This document shows, piece by piece, positions 23,801-34,848 of a stretch of DNA of 64,000 nucleotides. Below the pieces are notes generated by a model. It saw nothing but the letters and a program-made list of their open reading frames with translations. It searched no databases and had not been told where the DNA came from. Numbering within the stretch: the first letter of the stretch is position 1; each line of letters starts with the position of its first letter. Source of the DNA: Mycoplasmopsis pullorum (GTDB lineage: Bacteria > Bacillota_I > Bacilli_A > Mycoplasmatales > Metamycoplasmataceae); contig NZ_CP017813.1 of assembly GCF_001900245.1 (NCBI RefSeq), positions 310,001-374,000 on the forward strand, given 5' to 3'. Position numbers and translations under genes: made by a program.

Positions 23801-25698
23801 ATTATACCTACCAAAATAGAAATTACAATTTCCGTTACGATTTATTTACACCTACACGTCAAGGTGGTCCGTTAAATACGTATAATTATGACAACCTTGA
23901 AAATTCATTATATGTCCCAGTTGGGGACTCGATTGAAATCCGTACCGCGGCCTACGATTACTTCAAACCGGGACACTCAAGCATATTAAATGCATTCCCT
24001 GACAAAAATGGTAATCCTGATGATTTTACTGCACACATTATTACTCAGTTTGCAGTAAATGTAACTGTGGATTCATCAATTAGTATAGATCCATGAGCAA
24101 TTACGTATAACCAAATGCCTGATTCGCAAAAATCAAGAATTAACGAATTACGTAATAAATTAGGAATTGCACTTGAGGGGACACAAGATGGAGTTTATAT
24201 TAAAGAAGATGGTACCTTAGACTTTGAAAATACAACAAAGACAAAAGGATTTTTCCATTTCTTAATTAATCGAAATAATCCTAGTTTATCTAAGTTTGTG
24301 TACTACGAATATGATAGCTTCACAAAAGAGTATGCAATTTCACAAATTACAACAACATTCAAACGTGATGAATTTAGAGAGTTCTTAATTAGTGCATACA
24401 ACAAATTAAGAGCAACATCTGATTTAAAAGACTTCTTAATTGGATTTGGTGGTATCTACTTTGACAGTAGTGAAGATGAGAAATTTAGCTACGCAACAGT
24501 TGAATTCAAAAACTCTAAAGATCAATTTGAAACGATTAACATGTATGGATACGCTTCAAATTCCGAAAAAGTTAAATTAATTGCTCGTAATTCTGAAAAT
24601 CTTTTAGAGAAATTAAATACTGACTTAATTGATGGTAAATATGTTCCATTAGTGGTAAACGTCATTGCGGCTAAGAAATACAACTTGACCAAAGGGGACA
24701 TTTTAACAGGTAACGTTTTAAACACTGTGGACAGATATACCAATAAAATGAATGAATTATTAAATATTCCAAATGCAAATAATTCAGCAACTGAATTTAA
24801 AGTTGTTGGTATTAATCCAACCTATATTAATACTGAATTCTTAATTGCAAAAAGATGAGCGGATAAATTAACAGGTTTAGATACCTTAAACTTTAAAGAT
24901 GGTATTCCATTTAACGGTATCTTGTCATCATCAAAATTCCCTCAACAACTTTTAAGTTCGGTGTCGTTATATTCTCCAAGTGGCTACTGACCAGCTCTTT
25001 CTAATTTAGATACATCAACAATGAATCTAAATGAACAACAACAAATTTTTGACAACTTATTTGGTCCACAGGGACTATTGAAATTACAAGGTTGATCTGA
25101 TGGTAAAATTGTCAAATTCTTAAATCCTAATTCATCATTAACCTATGAAAAACAACTTGAAATTTCGAGAGCAGAACCATATATTTCAATTGATAAGTTC
25201 TCAAAAGTATACGATAATCAAGTATTAAGTCTCATTGCAAACACAATTGATTCAAAAGACATTCAAGTTGGATTTGCTAAAACAATTAGCTCAACGGTTC
25301 AAACAATTGTAACTTCAATTATTATCTTAAGCTTCATTATTACAATAGTAATTTTGATTATCTTATCAACAATTATTATTGGTGAAAACGAGAAAAATAT
25401 AGCAATTTGAACAATTCTAGGATACTCTCAAAAAGAAAAATTGATTATGTTCTTCTCAATCTTTATACCTTTTATTCTCATCTCAATCTTATTCGCTATC
25501 CCGATTGCGTACGGTATTATCAGCTTCTTCAGTTGAATCTTAATCGCAATATCTGGTCTAGCAATACCTATTTCAATCACGGTCTGAAACGTGTTTATCA
25601 CTCTTAGTGTGGTAATGGTGATTTTCTTAGCAACTTCGTTATTAGTTTGAAGATATATAAACAAAATTAAAGCAATTGATTTATTGAAAGGAAAATAA
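17848..25698 (+). CDS. Giant FtsX/MacB-type ABC transporter permease
   Basis: 2616 residues with one continuous frame (TGA as Trp), ATG 17848 after GAGGATG. One membrane segment lies at ~18-38, then an extracellular region of ~1750 residues without membrane segments. A first FtsX core follows (~1788-1985: LILALLVAIVAVSIIFIIRR, a YSSFEIALS coupling loop, and two or three more segments). A second large outer loop (~1985-2475) precedes the C-terminal core with AIWTILGYSQKEK and four segments ending in AIDLLKGK. Two FtsX cores in one chain match the type VII (MacB/LolCE-like) plan, which moves substrates outside the membrane. The gene overlaps the ATPase start by one base (TAATG). The enormous outer domain is typical only of some mycoplasmas; its cargo is unknown. 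Confidence 0.9.
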
Positions 25699-26591
25699 TG
25701 TTTTTTAAAAAGAATAAAAATCCCGAAGAGTCTAAAGTAAACGTAAATAATGTATTCGAATATTTAGAATCAAAAAAAGAAAAACAACAAAAAGATGTTA
25801 GTCAATGAATTGTTAGAAAACTAAAAAAAGCTTCAAACAAAAAACGTAAAAAAGATGAGAATTTCAAATTAAAAAATGAACCCGGTAATATTGTGGACGT
25901 AGTCAATGTCAGCAAATATTATTTAACAGGTAACACAATTACTAAAGTTTTAGAGAGTGCAAATCTTGAAATCAAAAGAGGTGAATTTATTGTTATTTTT
26001 GGTAAGAGTGGTTCTGGTAAATCGACTTTATTAAACTTAATTAGTGGACTCGATCGTCCAAGTAATGGACAAGTTATCGTAAATGACACTAATTTACCAT
26101 ATTTAAGCGATAATCAGTTGACTCAGTTTAGAAGAAAAAATGTTTCATTTATTTTCCAAAATTACAACTTGCTACAAAATTTAACTGGTTACGATAACGT
26201 GGAAACTGGAGCTTATTTACAAAAAGATAAGACCAAAAAACAAGACATTGAACAAATGTTCAAAGAATACGAAATAGAAGACATCATGGATAAATATCCC
26301 TCACAGATGTCAGGAGGACAACAACAGCGTGTTTCTATTTTAAGAGCTTTATCAAAGAATGCTGATATTATTTTTGCTGATGAGCCCACTGGGGCACTTG
26401 ATGAAGCGACAAGTAGAATTGTTTTAACTTCTCTATTTAATATTAATAAGCAAAACGGAACCACAATTATCATGGTTTCACACGATCCTGATATTAAAAA
26501 AATTGCACACAGAATAGTGTATGTTAAAGAAGGGAAAATTACTGGAACTGAAGTGAATTCAAATCCAAAACATCCTTCTGAAGTTTATTAA
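25698..26591 (+). CDS. ABC transporter ATPase, MacB/LolD type
   Basis: 297 residues from ATG 25698, overlapping the permease stop. A basic, lysine-rich N-terminal extension of ~65 residues precedes the ABC domain. Walker A GKSGSGKSTLL (~102-112), Q-loop FIFQNYNLLQN, signature MSGGQQQRVSI, Walker B IIFADEPTGALD and H-loop MVSHDPD are all intact. The P-x-G-A-L-D form and closeness to LolD/MacB ATPases fit the FtsX-type permease just upstream. The two form one transporter. A downstream GTG at 25893 is the first start inside the ABC domain, but the overlapping ATG is better because of coupling. A terminator follows. Confidence 0.92.
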
Positions 26592-26614
26592 TGTAACCAC
26601 AAATTTATCGTTTG

Positions 26615-26646
26615 AAAGTCCCTGCTTGATCGGGGGACTTTTTTCT
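26615..26646 (+). terminator. Rho-independent terminator
   Basis: AAAGTCCC (26615-26622) pairs with GGGACTT(T) (26634-26641) and is followed by a T-rich tail. Confidence 0.8.
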
Positions 26647-26653
26647 TTTTTAA

Positions 26654-26679
26654 ATTGTCCCCGGCTAAGATGGGACAAT
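26654..26679. repeat. Intergenic TTGTCCC/GGGACAA palindrome
   Basis: ATTGTCCC (26654-26661) and GGGACAAT (26672-26679) are inverted repeats around CGGCTAAGAT, directly after the terminator. No T-run follows. It resembles the palindromes at 8043-8070 and 12581-12595. Confidence 0.5.
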
Positions 26680-26816
26680 CAAACTGTGTGATGTGGACAT
26701 ATTAGCGCAATATAGGCATTTTCGGACTTGTTTTGCTTTAAAAATTTGATTAATTCTTTAAAATTTAATTATTATTAAAAAATACATTTTTTAAGCAAAA
26801 AACGCAAGGAGAAAAA

Positions 26817-28283
26817 ATGTCTAAATATACTGAACAAGAATTAGTAAGACGTAAAAAATTAGATTTTTATAAAGAAAATAATGTAAAAGCTTTTAAAAAT
26901 GCTGATGATTTAAAAGAATTAAGTTACAGCGATGATATTACTAAAAAATATCAAGAATATACACGTGAAGAGTTAGAAGAAAAAGCGTTTCCTGTGAACT
27001 TAAGTGGACGTATTATGACAATGAGAGGTCCATTTATCGTTATTCAAGATTATCACGGAAGAATGCAAGTTTACTTTAATAAAAAAGAAAATGCTGAATT
27101 AGCTAAAATTGTCGAAACGTTCGACTTAGGGGATATTATTTATGTTGAAGGTGTTGTTATGAAAACACACACTGACCAAGTTTCGGTTCGTTCATACAAC
27201 ATTGAATTATTAACTAAAGCATTAAAACCTTTACCTGACAAATTCCATGGATTAGTTGATGTCGAAGAAAGATACCGTCACAGATATGTTGATTTAATCA
27301 TGAACGAAGAAAGCAGAAAAACATTCTGAACTAGAACTAAAATTATTTCTGAAATTCGTAGATATTTTGATGAATTAGAATACATGGAAGTTGAAACACC
27401 ATTTTTACACGATTATTTATCTGGTGCTGCTGCTCGTCCTTTCAAAACACATCACAACGCACTTGATCAAGAATTTGTCTTGAGAATTGCAACTGAAATT
27501 CCTCTTAAAAAATTATTAGTTGGTGGAATTGACCGCGTTTATGAAATTGGACGTATTTTCAGAAACGAAGGAATCGACACAACTCACAACCCTGAATTTA
27601 CCTCGATTGAGTTCTATGAAGCATATTCAAACCTTGAAGGTATGATGCAAAGAACCGAAGAATTATTTAAACGTTTAGCTAAGAAGTTAGGTAAAGAAAA
27701 AGTTATGAATAACGGTGTTGAAATTGACTTAACCAAACCATTTGCACGTGTAGACATGGTGCAGGCAGTGTCAGAAGCAACAGGATTAGACTTTAAAAAT
27801 GCTAGCGAAGCACAAATCTTAGAAGTAGCAAAAAAACACCACATTAAGATTGAAAAATACTTTACAATCGGACACATTATTAATGAATTATTTGAAGAAT
27901 TAATTGAAAAAACTTTAATTCAACCAACTTTTGTTTACGGACATCCAATTGAAATTTCGCCATTAACTGCAAAAATGGATGATGAGAGATTTACACATAG
28001 AGCTGAGTTGTTCATTAATACAAAAGAATACGCTAATATGTATACTGAGTTAATTGATCCAATTGACCAATTAGAGCGTTTTGAAAAACAATTAGAAGAA
28101 AAAGAAAGCGGAAACGACGAAGCAAGCGACATTGACTATGATTTCGTTGATGCTTTAGAATATGGAATGCCTCCTGCTGGTGGATGTGGAATTGGAATTG
28201 ATCGTTTAACAATGTTATTAGCTGAAAAAGAATCTATTAGAGATGTTTTACTATTTCCAACTCTCAAAAGAAAGAAAAAATAA
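26817..28283 (+). CDS. lysS: Lysyl-tRNA synthetase, class II
   Basis: 488 residues from ATG 26817 with AAGGAG seven bases upstream. It charges tRNA-Lys. The N-terminal OB-fold anticodon domain (~55-150: [20 protein letters not shown]) is followed by the class II core with motif 2 [20 protein letters not shown] and motif 3 [12 protein letters not shown] near the C-terminus. The length is normal and one Trp (FWTRTK) is TGA-coded. It overlaps the next gene by one base (TAATG) and probably leads an operon with the HAD phosphatase and the trigger-factor-like gene. Confidence 0.97.
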
Positions 28284-29119
28284 TGTCATACAACAAAGTT
28301 TTTGCTTTTGATTTAGATGGAACTTTATTAAAAAAAGACAATACTGTTAATGAATTCACAGCTAAAGTTATTAAACAAGCACACGAATCAAATAATTTAA
28401 ACATTGTTGCTACCGGACGGGGAATTTTAAAAGTGTTACCATTAATTGAAAACGGTACACTTGATGGTTTTGATTACTTAGTTTGTTCAAATGGTGCATT
28501 AGTTTACGATTTAAACAAAAAATCAAAAATTGTATTAGGTGCTGTTGATTTAGAATCATATAAAATCATGCGTGAAGCAGTAATTAAACACGATTTAATT
28601 TTTACTGTGGACACTGATTCATTCAATGGTTCTTTCGTATCTGGGGACAAAGATTATCCTGACTGAGTTAAACCAGAAGAAAGAATGGACCTAGCTTACT
28701 TAAATCGTCGTACATTAGAACAATTAGATGAAGTTGCCTACGCTAGTGATACAAAATTAATTCAATTAGCTTTAAGATGTCCAATTGAAAAAGCGGAATC
28801 AATTTATAATGAGATTAACGCAAAAATCAATGGTCGTCAATCGGTGTTTTTAACAAACGCAATTTATGTTGATGTTAATAGTAAAGGAATCTCGAAATTC
28901 GCCGGATTAGAATATGTTTTGAAGTTGACTAACACAAACGAGTCTCAACTGTACACATTCGGAGATAGTGGTAATGACGTAGAAATGATCAAAGGTGCTT
29001 TTAAGGGATACGCAATGGCAAATGCTACTCAAGTTGCAAAAAATGCAGCTGATGAAGTAATCGGTGCTAATGATACCGATGCAATTGGTCAAAAAATGTT
29101 AGAAATTTTAAACAGTTAG
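28283..29119 (+). CDS. HAD-superfamily phosphatase, Cof type
   Basis: 278 residues. Motif I FAFDLDGTLL (~8-17) supplies the nucleophile Asp; ATGRG near 50 is motif II; a conserved Lys follows (TKLIQLAL region); motif III/IV FGDSGNDVEMIKGA (~230) binds Mg. A Cof-type cap domain (~90-190) lies between. Members dephosphorylate sugar phosphates, FMN or pyridoxal phosphate; the substrate is not predictable here. The start overlaps the lysS stop. YDLV-type Asp codons before GAC-rich words (GTGGAC, GGGGAC) are notable. Confidence 0.9.
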
Positions 29120-29125
29120 GAAAAG

Positions 29126-30301
29126 ATGCAAACAACAAAATTTATTATTAAAGAAGTTCAAGCAGATAAAAACCAATGATTAGAAATGCAAAAAAATGCA
29201 TTGGATTATTTACAAAAACAAAATAATCCCAAAATCGATCAAAGTGTCATTATCGAATTCGCAAAACGTTATTTTTTAAATTCAGAAATTTCAAGAATAT
29301 TTCAAGAATTTAGTAGTGATTTTTCAAAAATCTACTTCAATCCAATTGTTAGTGATGTTAAAGTTGATATGAATCAAGCTAAAGCAACATTTAAATTTTA
29401 TTATTTTGATGATTTAAATGCAATAGACATTAATAAAAAAGTCAATGTTCACTTTAGAAATGATTTAGAAAATGATCCATCAGTTAAACCTTTTATTGAT
29501 GAGTATGTCAAATCTTATGATTTTAAAATTCCAGTGCAAAGACCATCGCAAGAAGGTGATATTGTCACATTTGAATTACAAAATATTGAAAATTCACACT
29601 CTGAAATCAATACTTTACAAATTGATTCAACAAAAGACCAAGAAATTGCACAATTATTACTTAATAAAGAATTAAATAAAGAATATTCTGTGTCTTTTAA
29701 AAATAAAGATTACATCTTAAAACTTATTCAAATTAAAGAAGTTAAAAAACAACCAATCAACGATAAAACAATTCATCTTTTAGGTATTGATGAAATTCAT
29801 ACTGTCGAAGAAGCGAAAAACTTCATCATGAAAACAGTTGTGGAACAATTATTCTACCGTGAATTAGCTCAATATAAGGAAAAAGTTTACGAAGAATTAA
29901 TTAATCAAATCGAATTACCAGAACCACCGGCTGAAATTGTTAACAAAGAATTAGAAAACATTGCAGCTAAAATTAAAGAACAAGCAGCAAATGATCCTCA
30001 GTTTAATGGTAACGTTGAAGAAGTTATTAAACAAAATCAAGAAAAATTCTTAAAATATTCAAATCATAATTTCAAACTAACTTTCTTGAATTCATATATT
30101 CCAAGAACTTTAAAATTAGATATTACTCAAAAAGAAGTTGATGAAGAGTATAAATTAATTTACTCAATGATTCCTGTTAATGAACGTCAAAAAGCTAATA
30201 TTTCAGTTCCGAATGTAGTACAAGTTTTATTAAACCGTAAAATTGGACTATATTTCTTAAAAATGAACGAACCTGAAATTTATGAAAAATACAGTAAATA
30301 A
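29126..30301 (+). CDS. tig: Trigger-factor-like chaperone, divergent
   Basis: 391 residues from ATG 29126 (AGGAAAAG upstream), first Trp TGA-coded at position 13. The arrangement resembles trigger factor: an N-terminal domain (~1-115), a short middle part (~120-200, YSVSFKNKDYILKLIQIKEV), and a long helical C-terminal domain (~210-391) with PPAEIVNKELENIAAKIKEQ, which is characteristic. The ribosome-docking G-F-R-x-G motif of the N-domain is not recognisable (LQKQNNPKIDQSVIIEF stands in its place). Ribosome binding may be weak or altered. It would assist folding of new or exported proteins. It ends the lysS run, with a terminator at 30309. Confidence 0.75.
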
Positions 30302-30308
30302 GCTATTT

Positions 30309-30333
30309 AAGTCGCCACTATGGTGACTTTTTG
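30309..30333 (+). terminator. Terminator of the lysS operon
   Basis: AAGTCGCCAC and GTGACTT form a hairpin over ACTATG and run into five T, eight bases after the stop. Confidence 0.7.
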
Positions 30334-30341
30334 TATAAAAA

Positions 30342-30361
30342 AATCACACATTTAGTGTGAT
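30342..30361 (-). terminator. Terminator of the p37-p29-p69 operon
   Basis: ATCACAC (30343-30349) pairs with GTGTGAT (30355-30361) and on the minus strand is followed by seven T. It overlaps the last base of the p69 stop codon. Confidence 0.75.
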
Positions 30362-31959
30362 TAAATTTTCCTTTTGGATAGACGAAAATTTGAAAATTCC
30401 AAAACCAAGAATGTAACATAAAGAGGCAAAAGTAATGGAAAAATATATTGAATTTCATTATGTTTAATAAAATGACTATATTTTAATCCAATTGAAAATC
30501 CACCAAAAGCACTAAAAATAAGTGCGTTTCGTAAACGGTTGTCAAACTGAATTAAAAATTGTGACTTAACTTCTTTTCGAATTGACGGTCAACAATGTTT
30601 TACAAAAATTTGGTATTTGTTAAATCCTTGCAATCTTAATAATTTAATTTTTTCGACATTTAAAGCATTATAAAATTCACTAATTTGTTTTGCGGAACTA
30701 CGAAAAACAGAAACAGTTAAACAGAAAATTATTAAATTTTGAATGCTAAAAATTCAAATAAATAAGTAATAAATTATCATAATTGGAATTATTCGTCAAA
30801 ACATGATATTCAATTTTAAGCTGATTGCGAGTCATTTATTATTTATTTTTTCTGCTGAAAAATAAGCGTAAACAACAGCGATCGAAACACCTAAAATTGT
30901 TGAAATAAAGCTTACTTCAATTATTTTGAACGTATCAAGAAGAATTGTCCAAAATTCATTTTCATTATATAAATTAAAATCAAAACTAAATAATTTAATC
31001 AAAACAATTGTGATTTGTTTTCATTGAACATTTAGATAAGAAAAATCAGTAAGCGTAAGAATAAAAACAATTGAATAGATTAAAATGAAAATTCAAAAAA
31101 CAATTTTTTTCAGATTTCGTTGAAATCAAATTTGAATGTTATTTGCGTTTAAATTTATTTGAAAATGGTATTTAATAAGGAGATTGGATAGATATAAAAT
31201 TAATTCTAAAATACCTATAAATAAGCAAAACACGATTAAAAAGATGCCTAAATATTCATATTTATTTTTAAATTGATTAATATAAAAACCAATTCCGTAA
31301 ACTCCAACTTGACCTAAAACGCTGGTTCATCTTAAATTACTCTCAAGTGAGAAAAGAAAATATAAAAATACTTTATTTTTATGTTCGAGTAAAACAGTTT
31401 TATAAAATGCCTTTAATAAGCTATATCCGATTCTACGTAATTCTCAATATTTTTTTAGATTAGCATTTTCGTAAATGTTATTTAAATATCTAGTTAATCA
31501 TAATCAAGTAAATCAAAAAATAATTAAACTGGCCCCTAAAAGTCCTCCAAATCCCTCGGTCAAAAGGAAAAGCGGTATTAATGATGGTAAAGCTTTTAAG
31601 CAAATTACAATGATTTTAGCAATTGTAGCAGTATATTTTTTTATATATAAATTTTGTGTGATTAAAATAGAAGTAAAAAAAGCGAACAAGAATCCAAATA
31701 AATTACCAAAAACCACCGCTTTAATGCTTAAAAACATCATTTTTAAACAGACTCAAAAAAGATTTTGACTGTAATCTTGGGATGTAGTTTTAAATTGAAA
31801 TAATTTTGCTAAGTTTTTTCAAAATAATTCAGGTCGTGTGTTACCTTGTGAAAAAATGTTAAGATGAAAAATACTAATCACAAAAAAAGAGATTAATAGA
31901 ATTCACAAAAGCTGTTTAAATTTAATTTTATTAAAACTATTGATCAAAAAAGTTTTCAA
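30361..31959 (-). CDS. p69: ABC transporter permease, p69 type (PhnE-like)
   Basis: 532 residues. The start is TTG at 31959 behind AAAGGAGTG; it lies inside the p29 3' end (23-base overlap). About 10-12 membrane segments fall in two similar halves. Each half has a binding-protein-dependent permease loop: first half ALPSLIPLFLLTEGFGGLLG, second half FRSSAKQISEFYNALNVEK plus LLRLQGFNKYQI. These contact the ATPase (EAA-like). This is the membrane part of the M. hyorhinis-type p37 system. Two permease halves fused in one chain is normal for p69. With the TPP riboswitch upstream, thiamine or thiamine pyrophosphate is the likely cargo. Many Trp are TGA-coded. The terminator overlaps the stop. Confidence 0.88.
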
Positions 31960-32671
31960 TTTCACTCCTTTGAAATTGTTCTTTTTCGACTGTTTTTTCA
32001 ACTTTTCCGTCTTTAAACAATATTAATTTGCCGCAATACTCGAGTGCTAAATTAATATCATGAATTACAATAATTATGGTTTTATTCATGTCCTTTAATT
32101 GTTTAAAGACTTGCATTATTGAATCGGAATTTTTAAGGTCAAGATTTGATGTTGGTTCATCCGCAAAAATAATTTCTGAATTATTAAAAAGAGCTTTAGC
32201 AATTTCTAAACGTTGTTTTTCACCACCAGATAATTTATAGACTGGAAAATAGATTTTGTCGGACAAACCGACTAGTTCTAAAGATTTTTTTAAATTCTCT
32301 TTGTCATTTTTATCTAGAAAGTTAAAAAACCTTTTTAGTCAATTACCATGATTACGATAAAGACGTTTCATATTAAAATAAACATCTTCATCATCGATTA
32401 AATTTGGTTCTTGAGTGATGTATGAAATTGCTTTAAGTCATTTTTTATGATTGTGCGGATTGCTAAAAGCATATTCAATTTCACCTTTGAATACACTTTT
32501 AGGTTGTACTATTGCATTAATTGTGGTGGTCTTTCCGGAACCACTTTTACCAATTATTCCAACAATTTGATTTTTAGGTATAGTAAAAGATGCATCACGA
32601 ACTAATGTCTGATTTTTATCTTTTATTACAACATTTTTAAGCGTAATTAAATTATTTTGTACCGTTTTCAT
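31937..32671 (-). CDS. p29: ABC transporter ATPase, p29 type
   Basis: 244 residues, ATG 32671, which overlaps the p37 3' end by 20 bases. Walker A GKSGSGKTTTINAI (~40-53), Q-loop ISYITQEPNL, signature KLSGGEKQRLEIAKAL (~146), Walker B EIIFADEPTSNLDL (~165) and H-loop VIHDINLA are intact. It powers the p37-p69 importer. The overlap with both neighbours indicates translational coupling across the operon. It is most similar to phosphonate/thiamine-type PhnC ATPases. Confidence 0.92.
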
Positions 32672-33836
32672 ACATACTAATTACTGAGCTTAAATCATTA
32701 ATTTTTTCATATCCAACAAATCCTTGTGATTTACCTGTAGGATCTTGATCTGCATTAGCTAGCTCAATAAATGTATCTGAAATAGTTTCAATAACTTCTT
32801 TTGGCAAGTCTTTATTAAACACACCAAGATTATATGGAATAGGATTTGTTAATGTCAAGATTTCTAATTTTTCACCATCTCTTGGTGTATATTTACTTAA
32901 GTTTTCTTCTTTTGATTTTGTTCATGAATATGAACCTTGGTTATCAAAAACTATGTGCTTTGATGCATCTTTATGTAAATGAGCAATTTTACCTTCAACA
33001 AAAAGATTTGCATTATTTAAAATTTCCTCTGAAAGTGTTGTAAATTTATTATCTTCTTTGTTAAAGTGTAATTTTAAAAGATTTTGTGGAAGGATGAATT
33101 TGCTTCCTGAATCTGAACTACCATGTATAACTCCAAATGATTTGAATGTTGCTCAATCTTTATCATTTCAAGCTTTGATAATGTTTGCTCTTACTTCATC
33201 TGTCCCTGAAATTCAAATTGCACCTCTTTGATAATTTACTTTTTTAGCTGAATCATAGAAGTTTTTGTAAATATAATTTATCTTATCTCAGTTATTTGGA
33301 TCTCAGTTTGCATATGGAGTTGCATTAAATTCTTCTGTCTCTGATGCACCTAATTTTCTAAGCGGATCATTTTCAAGAGTACCATCAACATATACAGCGG
33401 CTGTTGAATCGTTATTAAATGAACGAGCTAAAGTTTGTAAATAAGGATTAACTTCATTGTGTTTTTCGTTACTCATTAAAGCGCCAACTGAAGGGAAAGC
33501 AAGATGTGCAGCTCCTTTGATTACTTCGTCTAATGCGGTTGTGTAATCATCTGTAAATTCAATTGTAAATTTATAAGATGGTAATTTAGATTCTAATTTT
33601 TTAATTAAAGCAACTTTTGCTTCTTCACCAGCATATTGTGCATCACTATTTAAAATAATTTTAAAATCTTTTTTTGGTGTTTCTACTTTACCGTTATCTT
33701 TTTGAGTGTCCCCAGTACCTGTCCCAGGTGTTTTAGGAGTTTTTTCTGTTTTGCCAACACATGCTCCGGAAATTGCAGGAACAACTGTAAGCAATGATGT
33801 AGCAGCTACAGATAAAGCTAATTTGTATTTTTTCAT
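32652..33836 (-). CDS. p37: Substrate-binding lipoprotein, p37/Cypl family
   Basis: 394 residues from the Met at 33836. The signal peptide MKKYKLALSVAATSLLTVVP ends in the lipobox ISGAC, so it is a lipid-anchored surface protein. A short Pro/Thr/Gly/Lys spacer follows (TPKTPGTGTGDTQKDNGK), then a PhnD-like binding fold (FKIILNSDAQYAGEEAKVAL; SVGALMSNE; RGAIWISGTDEVRANIIKAW). M. hyorhinis p37 (Cypl) is known to bind thiamine pyrophosphate, and the TPP riboswitch directly upstream supports the same role here. The start is preceded by GAGAGG inside a hairpin. A TTG at 33866 would lengthen the frame but lies within the regulatory hairpin, so I reject it. Confidence 0.92.
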
Positions 33837-33843
33837 AAAAAAA

Positions 33844-33873
33844 CCTCTCTTCGCGATAATTAGCAAGGAGAGG
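33844..33873 (-). promoter_or_regulatory. Shine-Dalgarno-sequestering hairpin of the TPP riboswitch
   Basis: On the minus strand CCTCTC (33873-33868) can pair with GAGAGG (33849-33844), the ribosome site just before the p37 start. A short U-run follows GAGAGG, so it could also act as a terminator. Formation when TPP is bound would switch the operon off. Confidence 0.65.
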
Positions 33874-33886
33874 GGATATTTAAAAA

Positions 33887-33966
33887 AGGAACTCGCTACG
33901 CTAGTATAAACTAGATCAGCTAATAAGAGTCTTTCTCAATCCTACAATTGTAGGATACCCCCGTCC
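33887..33966 (-). ncRNA. TPP riboswitch (THI element)
   Basis: The minus strand reads GGACGGGGGTATCC, a variable stem CTACAATTGTAG, GGATTGAGAAAGACTC, then CTGATCTAGTTTATACTAGC followed by GTAGCGAGTTCC. The conserved TPP aptamer features UGAGA and CUGAUC..G.U..UAC..GCGUAG are present, and the outer strands GGACGGGGG and GAGTTCC can close the P1 region. It controls the p37-p29-p69 transporter. Thiamine pyrophosphate should repress it through the hairpin at 33844-33873. Confidence 0.92.
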
Positions 33967-33980
33967 ATCGCTTAACTATA

Positions 33981-33986
33981 ATTATA
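33981..33986 (-). promoter_or_regulatory. -10 box of the riboswitch-p37 operon
   Basis: ATTATA on the plus strand is TATAAT on the minus strand. It would start RNA at about 33974, a few bases before the riboswitch P1 stem. Confidence 0.55.
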
Positions 33987-34098
33987 AATTATTTATGATT
34001 TTTGCCGCGAAAATAAAGGTGGGTTCGACTAAAAGATGATTTATTTCGTTGATAAATAATAAAATTTATTATTTTCGACCGTTTCTGGTTTTATATTT

Positions 34099-34104
34099 TA
34101 TAAT
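34099..34104 (+). promoter_or_regulatory. -10 box of pyrH-frr
   Basis: TATAAT 27 bases before the pyrH ATG. A palindrome AAATAATAAA/TTTATTATTT lies upstream at about 34053-34074 and could be an operator or simply the end of divergent control. Confidence 0.5.
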
Positions 34105-34130
34105 TTAAAAAACGAAATACAAGGAGCAAA

Positions 34131-34847
34131 ATGAAATATAAACGTATTCTTATTAAGCTTTCTGGGGAAGGTTTAGTTAATAAAGAAAAACATTTAGCTA
34201 TTGATTACGGATTAGTTTCAAACATTGCAAAACAATTAAAGCAAATCGTTGAAATGGGAATTCAAGTTTCGATCGTAATCGGAGGTGGTAACTTTTGACG
34301 TGGTGCTTCAGCGGCAAAAAACGGAATACCGCGTAATAGAGCAGATTATATCGGTATGTTAGCGACAATTATGAACGGTTTAGCATTACAAAGTGGATTT
34401 GAACAAGAGGGATTAGCCGTTCGTGTTCAAAGCTCTATTAATATTGATGCTAAAGTTGCTGAAAATTACGTTAACGAAAAAACAATCAAATACTTAAATG
34501 ATGGAGAAGTTGTTATTTTTGTCGGTGGTACTGGTAGACCTTTCTTCACCACTGATACAGCTGCTACTCTTTATGCATCAGAAATTGGTGCTGAGGCCAT
34601 CCTGATGGGGAAAAATAAAGTTGAAGGAATTTACGATTCAGATCCTAAAACAAACCCTAACGCTAAACGTTTTGAAAAAATTACTTATGATGAAATTTTA
34701 GAAAGAAAACTACAAGTCATGGATTTAACCGCCACAAGTATGGCACGTGACAATAATATTTCATTAATTGTATTTAATATTGCTGAAGAAAACTCAATTT
34801 TAAGAGCTATTAAAGGAGAAATTACTCATACAGAAGTAATTAAATAA
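34131..34847 (+). CDS. pyrH: UMP kinase
   Basis: 238 residues from ATG 34131 with AAGGAG upstream. It phosphorylates UMP to UDP in pyrimidine nucleotide supply and acts as a hexamer. Landmarks of the amino-acid-kinase fold: ILIKLSGEGL (~5-14), IVIGGGNFWRGA (~46-57, Trp TGA-coded), IFVGGTGRPFFTTDTAA (~127) and NKVEGIYDSDPK (~158). The length is normal. It is followed after one base by frr, the usual bacterial partner in this order. Confidence 0.97.
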
Positions 34848-34848
34848 T

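Noticed and set aside
17848-25698. Many separate short ORFs when TGA is read as stop
   Set aside because: All lie in one frame joined by TGA at Trp positions; with the mycoplasma code they form one protein.
33837-33866. Extended p37 start at TTG 33866
   Set aside because: It lies inside the hairpin that masks the ribosome site and would put ten residues before a perfect lipoprotein signal peptide.
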